From the NCBI GenBank assembly GCA_963840805.1, contig CAWJAJ010000015.1, positions 372,001 to 436,000 on the forward strand: a DNA stretch of 64,000 nucleotides. The letters are read 5' to 3'. This document shows positions 9,742 through 19,787 of the stretch, one piece after another. A program made the position numbers and the translations under genes. The notes below the pieces were generated by a model, which was not told where the DNA came from, made no database searches, and saw only the letters and a program-made list of their open reading frames with translations. Position 1 is the stretch's first letter. Each line of letters opens with the position of its first letter. The DNA comes from CADEEN01 sp963840805. Its GTDB lineage: Bacteria > Pseudomonadota > Gammaproteobacteria > Burkholderiales > Burkholderiaceae_C.

Positions 9742-10442
9742 CCCAGTTCCCCTTTGACGAAAGACGCCGCCGGCTCGGGCAGCGATTGGTTGAAGAAATC
9801 GGCGGTCGGCAGGTCGACGATCACGCGCCCGCCTTCCAGATAGACGACACGCGTGGCCAGGCGCTTGGCCTGGCCGAGGTTGTGCGTGCTCATCACCACG
9901 GCCATGCCCTCCTGCGCAAACTCGGCGATCAGCTGCTCGACCTCGCGCTTCGCGCCGGGGTCGAGGCTCGCCGTCGGCTCGTCGAGAAACAGCACACGCG
10001 GCCGCACCGCCCAGGCCCGCGCCAGCGCGAGGCGCTGTTGCTGACCGCCGGAGAGCACGCGCGCCGGGCGATCGCGCTGATCGGCCAGGCCCACGCGCTG
10101 CAGCGCCTGCTCGGCTTGCGCGGCGCGCTGCGCCCGCGGCACGCGGGCCAGCCACAGCGCCACCATCAGGTTGTGCCAGACCGACAGGCGCAACAGGAAC
10201 GGGCGCTGGAAGACCATCGCCTGCGCCGGCTCGCGGCCCAGCGCATCACGCACCACATGACGCCGGCCGTCGTGCGCGAGCTGGCCGTGCAGCAGGCGCA
10301 GCAGCGTGGTCTTGCCCGAGCCGTTGGCGCCGACCAGCGCGACCCGCTCGCCCGTCCGCAACACGCAGTCGACGCCACTCAGCGCGGTCAATGCGCCGAA
10401 ACGCACCGCGGCGTCGTGCAATTCGATCAGCGAAGCCGTCAT
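9729..10442 (-). CDS. tupC: Tungstate ABC transporter ATPase TupC
   Basis: 237 residues. Walker A GANGSGKTT near residue 38, signature LSGGQQQRLALARAWAVRP, Walker B VLFLDEPTASLDP, and switch STHNLGQAKRLA. The STHN switch and short C terminus are typical of TupC/GlnQ-size ATPases. The ATG at 10442 overlaps the permease stop by 4 bases (ATGA). Confidence 0.9.
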   Translation of the reverse strand: MTASLIELHDAAVRFGALTALSGVDCVLRTGERVALVGANGSGKTTLLRLLHGQLAHDGRRHVVRDALGREPAQAMVFQRPFLLRLSVWHNLMVALWLARVPRAQRAAQAEQALQRVGLADQRDRPARVLSGGQQQRLALARAWAVRPRVLFLDEPTASLDPGAKREVEQLIAEFAQEGMAVVMSTHNLGQAKRLATRVVYLEGGRVIVDLPTADFFNQSLPEPAASFVKGELGWPI

Positions 10443-11158
10443 CGACCCATCGCCTCGCTGTGCGTCCCCTGCTGCCGCTGAACCAACGCGATCGCCGCGT
10501 TGATCAAGCCGACCAGCGCCAGCAGCACGAAGCCCAGGCCCAGCGCGAGCGGCAGGTCGCCCTTGCTGGTTTCGAGCGCGATGGTGGTCGTCATGACGCG
10601 GGTCACGCCGTCGATGTTGCCGCCGACGATCATCACCGCGCCGACCTCGCTGATGGCGCGGCCGAAGGCGGTGAGGCCCACCGTGACCAGCGCCAGCCGT
10701 TCGTGCAGCAGCAGCAGCGCCGCGCTGGCCAGCACACCGGCACCCATCGAGCGCAACTGCTCGCCATTGCCGCGCCAGGCGTCGGCGATCAGCTGCCGCG
10801 TCAGCGCCGCCACCACCGGCAGCACCAGCATCGTCTGGGCCACGACCATCGCCTTGGGCGTGAACAGGATGCCCAGCGAGCCGAGCGGCCCCGAGCGCGA
10901 CAGCAGCAGGTAGACCGCCAGGCCGACCACCACCGACGGCAGCCCGAGCAAGGTGTTCAGTGCCGCCACGCACGCCCGGTGGCCCGGAAAGCGGGCCACG
11001 GCCAGCCAGGCGCCCGCGGCCATGCCGAAACCCGCCGCCAACGCACAGGAGGAGGCACTGACTGCCAGCGACAGGCCGACCACTTCGGCCAGACGCGCGT
11101 CGAAACCGATCACCAAGGCGATCGCCGCGCGCAGGCCCTCGCCGAATCCACCACCCAT
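10439..11158 (-). CDS. tupB: Tungstate ABC transporter permease TupB
   Basis: 239 residues, hydrophobic with about five membrane helices (VVGLSLAVSASSCALAAGFGMAAG, LNTLLGLPSVVVGLAVYLLL, AMVVAQTMLVLPVVAALTRQL). The cytoplasmic EAA-like loop AFGRAISEVGAVMIVGGNIDG and VMTTTIALETSKGDLPLALGLG are characteristic of TupB. First gene of the operon on the minus strand; the order tupB-C-A differs from the common tupA-B-C. Confidence 0.9.
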   Translation of the reverse strand: MGGGFGEGLRAAIALVIGFDARLAEVVGLSLAVSASSCALAAGFGMAAGAWLAVARFPGHRACVAALNTLLGLPSVVVGLAVYLLLSRSGPLGSLGILFTPKAMVVAQTMLVLPVVAALTRQLIADAWRGNGEQLRSMGAGVLASAALLLLHERLALVTVGLTAFGRAISEVGAVMIVGGNIDGVTRVMTTTIALETSKGDLPLALGLGFVLLALVGLINAAIALVQRQQGTHSEAMGR

Positions 11159-11384
11159 GGCCACCTCATGCTCGCATTGGGAGGCGATTCTTCGCGAGGC
11201 GCGGCTGGCTGGCGATATGCCGCGCCGTGCATAGGGCGAGCGAGCCACAGCGGCAGCTGTGGCACAGTCGGCGCCCGATGCCCCTCGCCACCCCCCTGGC
11301 CACCGACCACGACCCCACGCTCGAGCCGCCGGCTGCGGCCGACGGTTCGCGTCGGTCGGCCGGCCAGCATGCGAAGGCCTGACG

Positions 11385-11936
11385 ATGGCCCTCAAAGCCA
11401 CCATCTACAAGGCGCAACTGCAGATCGCCGACATGGACCGCGGCATCTACGGCGACCATGCGCTGACGCTGGCGCTGCACCCGTCCGAAACCGAGGAACG
11501 CATGATGGTGCGGCTGCTGGCGTTCGCACTCCATGTGCCGGCCGACAACCACCGCGGCGACCTCGTCTTTGCGCGCGGCTTGTCGGACACCGACGAGCCC
11601 GACCTCTGGCAGCACGATCTGTCGGGCCAACTCGTGCACTGGATCGAGGTCGGCCAGCCCGACGAGCGCCGCATGCTGCGCGCCGCCGCGCGCGCCGAGC
11701 AGGCCACGTTCATCTCCTACAGCGCCAGCACGCCGATCTGGTGGGCCGGGGTGAAGAACAAGCTGACGCGCACCGAGCGCCTCGCGGTCTGGCAGTTGCC
11801 GTCGGAGCAGAGCGCGGCACTGGCGGCGCTGGCACAGCGCTCGATGCAACTGCAGGTGACGGTGCAGGACGGTCTGGTGTGGGTCAACGCCGGGCAGCAT
11901 TCGCTCGAACTCTCACCGCAGTCACTGCTGGACTGA
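11385..11936 (+). CDS. yaeQ: YaeQ family protein
   Basis: 183 residues, normal YaeQ length (about 180). It starts MALKATIYKAQLQIADMDRG and has ALTLALHPSETEERMMVRLLAFAL, FARGLSDTDEPDLWQHDLSGQLVHWIEVGQPDERRMLRAA and YSASTPIWWAGVKNKL, all family signatures. YaeQ has a PD-(D/E)XK-nuclease-like fold; an old link to RfaH function is not proven. The IS110 insertion begins within about 25 bases of its stop codon. Confidence 0.9.
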   Translation: MALKATIYKAQLQIADMDRGIYGDHALTLALHPSETEERMMVRLLAFALHVPADNHRGDLVFARGLSDTDEPDLWQHDLSGQLVHWIEVGQPDERRMLRAAARAEQATFISYSASTPIWWAGVKNKLTRTERLAVWQLPSEQSAALAALAQRSMQLQVTVQDGLVWVNAGQHSLELSPQSLLD

Positions 11937-11962
11937 AGCAGCGCAGCAACCGTGTTTTGTTC

Positions 11963-12961
11963 TCAAGCATTTGGGGCAGCCGCTTGGTACCGCACGGCGT
12001 CCCAGGCAGCGCCGTCGCGAAGCATCGCGTTCAAGATGACCAGCAGCTTGCGCATGCACGCCACCATCGCCACCTTCTTGGGCTTGCCGGCAGCCACCAG
12101 GCGCCGGTACAGCGGCGCGATGGCCGGGTTGTATTGCATCGCCGACAGCGTGGCCATGTACAGCGCTGTGCGCACCTGTGCACGCCCGCCCCAGATGTGG
12201 CGCTGGCCTTTGCGCTGGCCCGAATCGTCGGCCAGCGGCGCAATGCCCACGAGCTTGCTGATGGCGCGCCGCCCGAGCCGGCCCAGCTCCGGCAGCCCCG
12301 ACAGCAACGCCAAGGTGGTGGCCGCGCCCACGCCGCTCACACCCTCGAGCAGCTTGCGCTGTGGCTTGAAGTGCCGATCCATGTGCTCGTCCACGTCGCG
12401 CTCGATGTCCTGGATCTGGCGCTCCAGGGTCTTGACGACGGCGCGGATGCTGCGCGCGGCACGCGCGTTGGCTTGCGCCAGGCGCTGCGTCTCGGCCACG
12501 CGCATGTCGATGAGTTGGCTGCGCCGCAGCATGAGCGCGGCCAAGGCCTCGCGCTGCGGATCGGCAGGCACCAGGAGGTACTTCTCGCGCTCCTGGTGGC
12601 GCGCCAGCACGTCGGCGAAGTCGCGCAGACAACGCGCGTCGATGCGGTCGGTCTTGGCCAGTGCGCCCATGGACTTGGCGAAGTCACGCGCCTGGCGCGG
12701 GTTGACGCGTGCCACCGCCATCCCGGCGGCCTGCAAGGCACACACCACGCCCCGTTCGTATCCGCCGGTGGCCTCCAGCACCACCAGGTCCACCTCGGCG
12801 GCCTCGAGCTTCGCGATCAACTCGTTCCATCCGGGCGCATCGTTGCCCGCACGCCATTCATCGCCATCGCAGCACACGTCCAGATGCTGCTTGGAGACGT
12901 CGATGCCGGCGTTCGGGCGCGCGTCGCGCTTCGCTACCCTACCTTGTGGATGCAAGTTCAT
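11963..12961 (-). CDS. IS110-family transposase (DEDD recombinase)
   Basis: 332 residues from the ATG at 12961 (a TTG three codons upstream is less likely). The N-terminal RuvC-like DEDD domain is visible: AGIDVSKQHLDVCCDGD (first Asp), VDLVVLEATGGYERGVVCAL (Glu), NPRQARDFAKSMGALAKTDRIDARCLRDFA (two Asp). A coiled-coil middle part follows, then the Transposase_20 domain: LLEGVSGVGAATTLALLSGLPELGRLGRRAISKLVGIAPLADDSG, RHIWGGRAQVRTALYMATLSAMQYNP, with the catalytic-Ser region in the C-terminal Tnp domain. It appears complete. In studied relatives this enzyme is guided by a bridge RNA from the non-coding end. Confidence 0.93.
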   Translation of the reverse strand: MNLHPQGRVAKRDARPNAGIDVSKQHLDVCCDGDEWRAGNDAPGWNELIAKLEAAEVDLVVLEATGGYERGVVCALQAAGMAVARVNPRQARDFAKSMGALAKTDRIDARCLRDFADVLARHQEREKYLLVPADPQREALAALMLRRSQLIDMRVAETQRLAQANARAARSIRAVVKTLERQIQDIERDVDEHMDRHFKPQRKLLEGVSGVGAATTLALLSGLPELGRLGRRAISKLVGIAPLADDSGQRKGQRHIWGGRAQVRTALYMATLSAMQYNPAIAPLYRRLVAAGKPKKVAMVACMRKLLVILNAMLRDGAAWDAVRYQAAAPNA

Positions 12962-13240
12962 GGTTGGCAACCGTTCGGGCTACACGAGTTGGAGGAAACG
13001 GGCCAGTGCGTTGACCCCACGCTGCGCTACGGGCTCGAGGCCCAAGGGAACAACAGGTTTGGCGCACCGACCACGAAGCTATGGCGGCCACACGGGCAGT
13101 GGACAAGTGGACAGTTCGGCCTGCGGCCGAAGCGGCCGGCTGGCCGTGGACAACGCTTCGCGTTGCCCACCGCGCCGGCCTCCGCCCACTTGCCCACTGC
13201 CCTCGACCACCCATGACAAAGATAGTCGAGTTCCAACATA
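12962..13240 (-). ncRNA. Candidate IS110 bridge-type RNA region
   Basis: Non-coding DNA upstream of the transposase with nested inverted repeats. Outer arms 13094-13112 and 13184-13202 pair over 19 bases with two mismatches. Inside, 13146-13156 and 13160-13170 pair over 11 bases with one mismatch around a 3-base loop, and a GGCCGCTTCGGCC-type stem lies between. Known IS110 members transcribe such a left end into a bridge RNA with target- and donor-binding loops. The guide loops cannot be assigned without the exact IS ends. Confidence 0.45.
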
Positions 13241-13310
13241 CAAGGGATGCCGCGCGCCGAGTGCCCTGCCCGGTTAAAGTCGCGCTCGCCGCAAGCACTG
13301 CAACACCCCC

Positions 13311-13589
13311 GTGAAGCCCTCGATCACCCACAACGTCGCCGCCTCGCGGTTCGAAACCATCGTCGATGGCCACCTCTGCGTGGCCGACTATCGCCTGCAC
13401 GACCATGTGATGACGATCACGTACACCCTGGTGCCGCCGGCGATCGAACGCCGCGGCATCGCGGCCGCGCTGGTGGCGGCCGCCCTCGCCCATGCCCGCA
13501 CGACCGGCCTGCGCGTACGCCCGGCATGCAGTTACGTTGCGCGCTACATGCAGCGCCACCGCGACACGCTGGACCTGCTCGCGGCCTGA
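13311..13589 (+). CDS. Small GNAT-fold acetyltransferase (Acetyltransf_CG type)
   Basis: 92 residues from a GTG start (MKPSITHNVAASRFETIVDG). The pattern ADYRLHDHVMTITYTLVPPAIERRGIAAALVAAALAHARTTGLRVRPACSYVARYMQRH fits the short GNAT-like family with an abbreviated CoA loop (RRGIAAALV) and the Cys-Ser-Tyr-Val motif. The acceptor substrate is unknown. It is 30 bases before the Bug receptor gene, probably fortuitously. Confidence 0.75.
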   Translation: MKPSITHNVAASRFETIVDGHLCVADYRLHDHVMTITYTLVPPAIERRGIAAALVAAALAHARTTGLRVRPACSYVARYMQRHRDTLDLLAA

Positions 13590-13618
13590 CGCCCGAACTC
13601 GTGAAAGGAAGACCGCAG

Positions 13619-14586
13619 ATGCATACCCTGGTGCTTCGAATCCTTGCGCTCGTCGCGCTGGCGCTACCGCTGTCGGGCCAGGCCCAGGCGTTCCCGACCA
13701 AGCCGGTGAAGATCATCGTCGGCTTTCCCGCCGGCGGGCCGCTCGACGCGCACGCGCGCTTGCTGGCCGACCGCCTGGGCAAGGAGCTCGGCCAGCCGGT
13801 GATCATCGACTACAAGGCCGGCGCCGGTGGCACCGTCGGCGCCGAGTTCGTGGCCAGGGGCGAGGCCGACGGCCACACGCTGCTGATGGCCAACACCGGC
13901 ACGATGGTCATCAATCCGGCGATCTACACCAAGCTGCCGTACCAGACCCTGCGCGACTTCGTGCCGATCGCGCGCACCGCGCAGCAGCCGCTGGCGCTGG
14001 TGGTGCACCCGGAGGTCAAGGCGCGCACGTCGGCGAACTGGTGGCGCTGGCCAAGGCCGGCCCGGGCAAGCTCAACTACGGCTCGGCCGGCAACGGCGGC
14101 ATCAGCCACCTGGTGCCGGAGATGTTCAAGCAGGCCACCGGCACCTTCATCGTGCACATCCCGTACCGAGGCAGTGCGCCCGCCTTCACCGACCTGATGG
14201 CAGGGCAGGTGCAGCTGATGGCCGAGTCGATCCCGCAGGCGGCGCAGTACGTCAAGGCCGGCAAGCTGCGTGCGCTGGCCGTCACCAGCCGCGAGCGCAA
14301 CCCGGCACTGCCCGAGGTGCCGACGATGATCGAGGCCGGCCTCGCCGGCTTCGACGTGGTCGGCTTCTACGGCGTGCTGGCGCCGGCCGGCACGCCCCGG
14401 GCCGCGGTCGAGCGGCTCTCGGCGGCGTTCAAGGCCACGCTCGAGACCGCCGATGTGCGCAGCCGCATGGTCACGCAGGGCGCCGACCCGGCGTTCCTGG
14501 GCGCCGACGACTTCGCGAAGTTCCTCGCCGCCGAATTGCCGCGCTGGGCCAAGGTCGTGAAGGACTCCGGCGCCAAGCTCGATTGA
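13619..14586 (+). CDS. Bug-family tripartite tricarboxylate transporter receptor (one frameshift)
   Basis: About 322 residues. GAAAGGAAG precedes the ATG at 13619. Signal peptide LRILALVALALPLSGQAQA, then FPTKPVKIIVGFPAGGPLDAHARLLADRLGKELGQPVIIDYKAGAGGTVGAEFVARGEADGHTLL, the classic Bug opening. The C-terminal half has NYGSAGNGGISHLVPEMFKQATG, VHIPYRGSAPAFTDLMAGQVQLM and AGTPRAAVERLSAAFKATLE. Near 14028 the frame breaks between EVKAR and VGELVALAKAGPGK; restoring one base in ACGTCGGC repairs it. Bug receptors bind carboxylates and amides for TctAB-type transporters; no membrane partner is nearby. Confidence 0.88.
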
Positions 14587-14590
14587 CGCG

Positions 14591-15181
14591 ATGCAGATCA
14601 CGCCGGCCGACGTGCTCGACTTCTGGTTCGGCACACCTGCCGACCCCGGCTACGCGCAGCCGCGCGAGCAGTGGTTTCGCAAGGACGAGGCCTTCGACCA
14701 GCAGGTCGCGGCGCGCTTCGGCACCTTGCTCGAACAGGCGCTGCGCGGCGGCACCGACGGCTGGGTCGCGCCCCCGCTGCAGCCCTTGCAGGCGCTGGCG
14801 CGGGTGATCGTGCTCGACCAGTTCACGCGCAATGCGTTTCGCGGCAGCGCGCGTGCGTTCGCCGGCGACGCGATGGCCTTGCAGACCGCGCGCGCATTGG
14901 TCGCCGCCGGGCTCGACCGCGGCCTCACCGGCGTGCAACGCCAGTTCGTCTACCTGCCCTTCGAGCACGCCGAGGACCTCGCGCACCAACGCACCTCGCT
15001 GCAGTTGTTCGAGCAACTCGGCCGCGACGAGCCGGCGCTGGCCGGCCTGCTCGAGTGGGCGCGACGCCACCACGACATCGTCGCGCGCTTCGGCCGCTTC
15101 CCGCACCGCAATGCCGTGCTCGGCCGCGCCAGCACCGACGAGGAAGCCGCCTTTCTGCTGACGCCCGGCTCGGGGTTCTGA
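14591..15181 (+). CDS. DUF924 family protein
   Basis: 196 residues. Signatures include ITPADVLDFWFG near the start, REQWFRKDEAFDQQVAARFG, LARVIVLDQFTRNAFRGSARAFAGDAMAL, FVYLPFEHAEDLAHQRTSLQLFEQL and HHDIVARFGRFPHRNAVLGRAST. These define the DUF924 (tetratricopeptide-like) family of unknown function. It follows the Bug gene by 4 bases and may be co-transcribed with it. Confidence 0.88.
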   Translation: MQITPADVLDFWFGTPADPGYAQPREQWFRKDEAFDQQVAARFGTLLEQALRGGTDGWVAPPLQPLQALARVIVLDQFTRNAFRGSARAFAGDAMALQTARALVAAGLDRGLTGVQRQFVYLPFEHAEDLAHQRTSLQLFEQLGRDEPALAGLLEWARRHHDIVARFGRFPHRNAVLGRASTDEEAAFLLTPGSGF

Positions 15182-15182
15182 G

Positions 15183-15253
15183 CACCCCCAGGGCCGCGCT
15201 GCGCCGTGCCCGCCCCCCGCGGGGGTCAGGAAAACTTGGGGCGGCCCGGCGTT
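15183..15253 (+). repeat. Stop-proximal GC-rich repeat, family 2, copy 1
   Basis: Starts two bases after the DUF924 stop with CACCCCCAGGGC, holds a CCCCGCGGGGG palindrome and ends TTGGGGCGGCCCGGCG. The same plan occurs at 32218-32288, likewise right after a stop codon. Confidence 0.6.
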
Positions 15254-15273
15254 CTCTCGAGAGCTGCAGCGGC

Positions 15274-16947
15274 CTATTGCCGCACGCGGTGCGCGTCTTC
15301 CTGCTCGCGCATCTTCACGCACTCGGGGTGTTCGCGCAGCGCGACGTTTTCGCACTCGCGCTTCATGCAGATCAACTGCGACAGAAAGTTGCGGTCGCCA
15401 CAGCGTGCTCGGGGCCCCTGGCCGCTGACGTCGCCGACGATGGCACGCGGCTCGCTGGCCGCACGTGCACGCAGCGGGGCGTCCGAGGCGCGGGCTGCGC
15501 TGTCGCTGGCGGCGCCGGTGCGTGCCGGCAGCACGCGCGCCGGCAGGATCGACAGGATCGTCTCGGAGGCCTGCGGCTCGGCCGGCGGGACGGGCTGGCC
15601 GAGCGCCGCCGGCGCAGCCATCGTCGCGGTCGCTGGAGCGGCAACCGGCGCAGCCGCGGGGGCCACGGCCACCGGCGGGCCCTCGGCCGGGGGTGCCGCA
15701 GGCCGCGTGAACCACCACCACGCGAGCACGTTCAGCAGCATCAATCCGGCGAGCACGCCATACGGCGAACGCAGCCACGGCACGGCCGCGCGCGCGGGCG
15801 GCGGGCCGCCGGCCGCGGCCTCGGCCGGCACCGCGGCAGCACGCGGCTCGACCGCCGCGGCCGTGCGCGGCGCCTGAACCACCGTCACCGCCGGCGTGTC
15901 GGCGGCGTCGGCATCGGCCGGCTGCGTGTCGGGATTGGTCGGGTCGATGTCGGTGCGGGCGGGCCGCGCCGCGCCGCTGTTCGGGTACGCAGCCACGCCC
16001 GGCACCGTCTTGTCGGCGGCCACGCGGCCGGGCAGCGTGATGCGGCCTTCGAGCACGTCGCGCAGCATGTGCACGCTTTGCGGCCGCTCGGGCGGTTTCA
16101 ACGCCAGCATCCAGTCGATCGCGGCAAGAAAACCCTGTGAACAGTCGCGCGGGCGCACCTCGACCAGGCGGGGTTGGTCGTCGTGCAGCGCACGCGACGC
16201 CGCCGGCACCGGCTCCTGCCCGGTGATCAGGTAGTAGATCGTGCCGCCGAGGGCGTACAGGTCGGTCCACGGCCCCTGGCGCATCGCGTTGCCGTCGGCG
16301 TACTGCTCGAGCGGCGCGAAGTGCGGCTTCATGATCGATGTCAGGGCCTGCGTGCGGTCGCCGAGCACACGCCGAGCGGCGCCGAAGTCGAGCAGCACCG
16401 GCAGGCCGTCGTCGCCGATCAGGATGTTGTCGGGTGCGATGTCGCGGTGGTAGACGCCCTCGCGGTGCAGCGTCTCCAGCGCCGACAGCAGCGCGTCGAG
16501 CACGCGCCGGCAAGCGGCCTCGCCCGGCGGCACGACCATGCCCTGACGCACCTGGCGCAACGTGCGGCCGACGTAGTACGGCATCACCATGTAGGCGGTG
16601 CCGTTGTCCTCCCAGAAGCGGTACACCTTGACCAGCGACGGGTGGTCGAAGCGCGCCAGCAGGCGCCCCTCGTTGATGAACGAGCGCAGGCCGAGCGCAA
16701 AGGTATCGGCCGTCGACTTCGAGCGCACCGAGACCTGCAGGCCCGTGCCGCGCCCGGCCAGCGTGCCGGGCATGTACTCCTTCAGCGCCACTTCGCGTTC
16801 GAGGGCGTGGTCCCAGGCCAGGTAGACGATGCCGAAGCCGCCGCTGCCGAGCATGCGGCGGATCTCGAACTCGGCCACGCGCGTGCCCGGCGGCAGCGCC
16901 TCCGGGGCGTCGAGCGATGACAGCGGCGGCGGCGTGGCCTCGGACAT
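15274..16947 (-). CDS. Membrane-anchored serine/threonine protein kinase
   Basis: 557 residues. The N-terminal kinase domain has the Gly loop MLGSGGFGIVYLAWD, invariant Lys in EVALKEYMPG, HRDIAPDN with the catalytic Asp near residue 168, and DFGAAR at about 187-192. After a proline/alanine-rich linker one membrane helix (GVLAGLMLLNVLAWWWF, about residues 392-412) leads to a second A/P-rich linker. The C-terminal tail (RCGDRNFLSQLICMKRECENVALREHPECVKMREQE) has four Cys and probably lies outside the membrane. The EYMPG and IAPDN variants are typical of proteobacterial Hanks kinases. No phosphatase or substrate gene is adjacent. It is transcribed divergently from the molybdopterin/sensor pair. 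Confidence 0.9.
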   Translation of the reverse strand: MSEATPPPLSSLDAPEALPPGTRVAEFEIRRMLGSGGFGIVYLAWDHALEREVALKEYMPGTLAGRGTGLQVSVRSKSTADTFALGLRSFINEGRLLARFDHPSLVKVYRFWEDNGTAYMVMPYYVGRTLRQVRQGMVVPPGEAACRRVLDALLSALETLHREGVYHRDIAPDNILIGDDGLPVLLDFGAARRVLGDRTQALTSIMKPHFAPLEQYADGNAMRQGPWTDLYALGGTIYYLITGQEPVPAASRALHDDQPRLVEVRPRDCSQGFLAAIDWMLALKPPERPQSVHMLRDVLEGRITLPGRVAADKTVPGVAAYPNSGAARPARTDIDPTNPDTQPADADAADTPAVTVVQAPRTAAAVEPRAAAVPAEAAAGGPPPARAAVPWLRSPYGVLAGLMLLNVLAWWWFTRPAAPPAEGPPVAVAPAAAPVAAPATATMAAPAALGQPVPPAEPQASETILSILPARVLPARTGAASDSAARASDAPLRARAASEPRAIVGDVSGQGPRARCGDRNFLSQLICMKRECENVALREHPECVKMREQEDAHRVRQ

Positions 16948-17080
16948 GGCCGCAGCTTAGCAGCGGCTCGATACGCACCCGCACGGCGCCGAGGCGCAAG
17001 GCCGTGCTATGTCGTCGCTCTCGGCACAGTTTCACGGTCCCGCGCCCGGCGTTGGGCGGCCCCTCGGCCCGAGCACCTCC

Positions 17081-17110
17081 TAGAATCGCGCCCACAGCAG
17101 CCACAGGAGG
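17081..17110 (+). promoter_or_regulatory. -10 element and ribosome site for the molybdopterin/sensor pair
   Basis: TAGAAT at 17081-17086 is a good -10 and CAGGAGG at 17104-17110 a strong ribosome site 7 bases before the ATG at 17118. No clear -35 is seen. Confidence 0.5.
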
Positions 17111-17117
17111 GCACCGG

Positions 17118-17617
17118 ATGAACGTCATGCGCCGCCGAATCGTGCTGGCTTCAACGCTGGCCGGACTGACCGCGCGCGCCGCGGCGCTCGAGGTGCCGTC
17201 GGCCACGGTGGTGCTGACGGTGCGCGGCGCGCTGGCGCACGTCAACCGCGACGGCCAGGCCGACTTCGACATGGCCATGCTCGAGCGGCTGGCACAGCAC
17301 AGCATCACCACCGAGACGCCGTGGCACAGCGGCACACACGCGTTCCAGGGCCCGCTGCTGCGCAATGTGCTGGCCGCAGCCGGCGCCAAGGGCAGCACGG
17401 CCCGGTTGGTGGCGCTCAACGATTACCGCGTCGAGATGCCGCTCGACGACGCCCAGCGCTACGACGTGATCGTGGCGAGGCAATTCGACGGCAAGCCGAT
17501 GAGCGTGCGCGACAAGGGACCGCTGTTCGTGATGTACCCGTTCGACACGCAACCGCAACTGCGCAACGCGGTCTACTTCAGCCGCTGTGTCTGGCAGCTC
17601 AGGTCGATCGAGCTCGC

Positions 17618-17621
<4 letters not shown>
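17118..17621 (+). CDS. Single-domain molybdopterin-binding oxidoreductase protein, exported
   Basis: 167 residues with a Tat/Sec-like leader (MNVMRRRIVLASTLAGLTARAAA). The body has the same domain plan as the protein at 7602: VVLTVRGALAH, MLERLAQHSITTETPWHSGTHAFQGPLLRNVLAAAGAKGSTARLVALNDYRVEMPLDDAQRYDVIVARQFDGKPMSVRDKGPLFVMYPFD. It overlaps the following kinase gene by 4 bases (GTGA), suggesting the exported protein works with the sensor. Catalysis is unproven, and it could act as a sensory subunit. Confidence 0.75.
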
Positions 17622-19477
<1,856 letters not shown>

Positions 19478-19589
19478 GCCCCGTCAAGACGGCCGCGGCG
19501 CTGCCGATACGGCCCCAGGCGTGCCATGGCCGCCGTGACGGCCGGATCAGGCAGCGCGTGAAAAGCGACCGATTTGCCGCCCGAGCGGC

Positions 19590-19617
19590 TCAAGTCGCCG
19601 AAACCAGCCACCGATAA
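19590..19617 (+). promoter_or_regulatory. Sigma-28 (FliA) type promoter of fliC
   Basis: CTCAAG as -35 (TCAAG at 19590-19594) and CCGATAA as -10 (19611-19617) with a 16-base spacer, close to the FliA consensus TAAA-N15-GCCGATAA. It leaves a leader of about 165 bases before fliC. The rest of the 310-base gap after the sensor kinase shows no gene. Confidence 0.75.
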
Positions 19618-19787
19618 GCCTCCCAACGGCGAGGAAATTTCCAGACCGTGGTCCGGACAGCCGGCCGAGCGGGTGAACGAAAGCACCCATCGACAGGCGT
19701 CGGGCGAGGTTCGGGGAAAGACCGCCCCGAACGACATCAACGTCCGGCGCTGTTGCCGGCGGTCCATCAACCCCAAGGAGTCTTCAA

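Larger units (their letters stand above)
11940..13260 (-). mobile_element. IS110-family insertion sequence (approximate ends)
   Basis: One transposase gene with about 280 bases of non-coding, strongly structured DNA upstream of it and only about 25 bases downstream, between yaeQ and a small GNAT gene. IS110 elements lack long terminal inverted repeats and make no clear target duplication, so the ends cannot be fixed from this single copy. The layout (long non-coding left end, short right end) is that of the IS110 group rather than IS1111. Confidence 0.75.

Noticed and set aside
11221..11260. Possible ModE operator upstream of tupB
   Set aside because: GCCACAG-CGGCAG-CTGTGGC is a simple hairpin; the ATCGnTATATA-type ModE half sites are absent.
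14471..17419. 982-codon open frame on the minus strand
   Set aside because: Crosses the DUF924, kinase and molybdopterin genes in the wrong frame, with no domain signatures.
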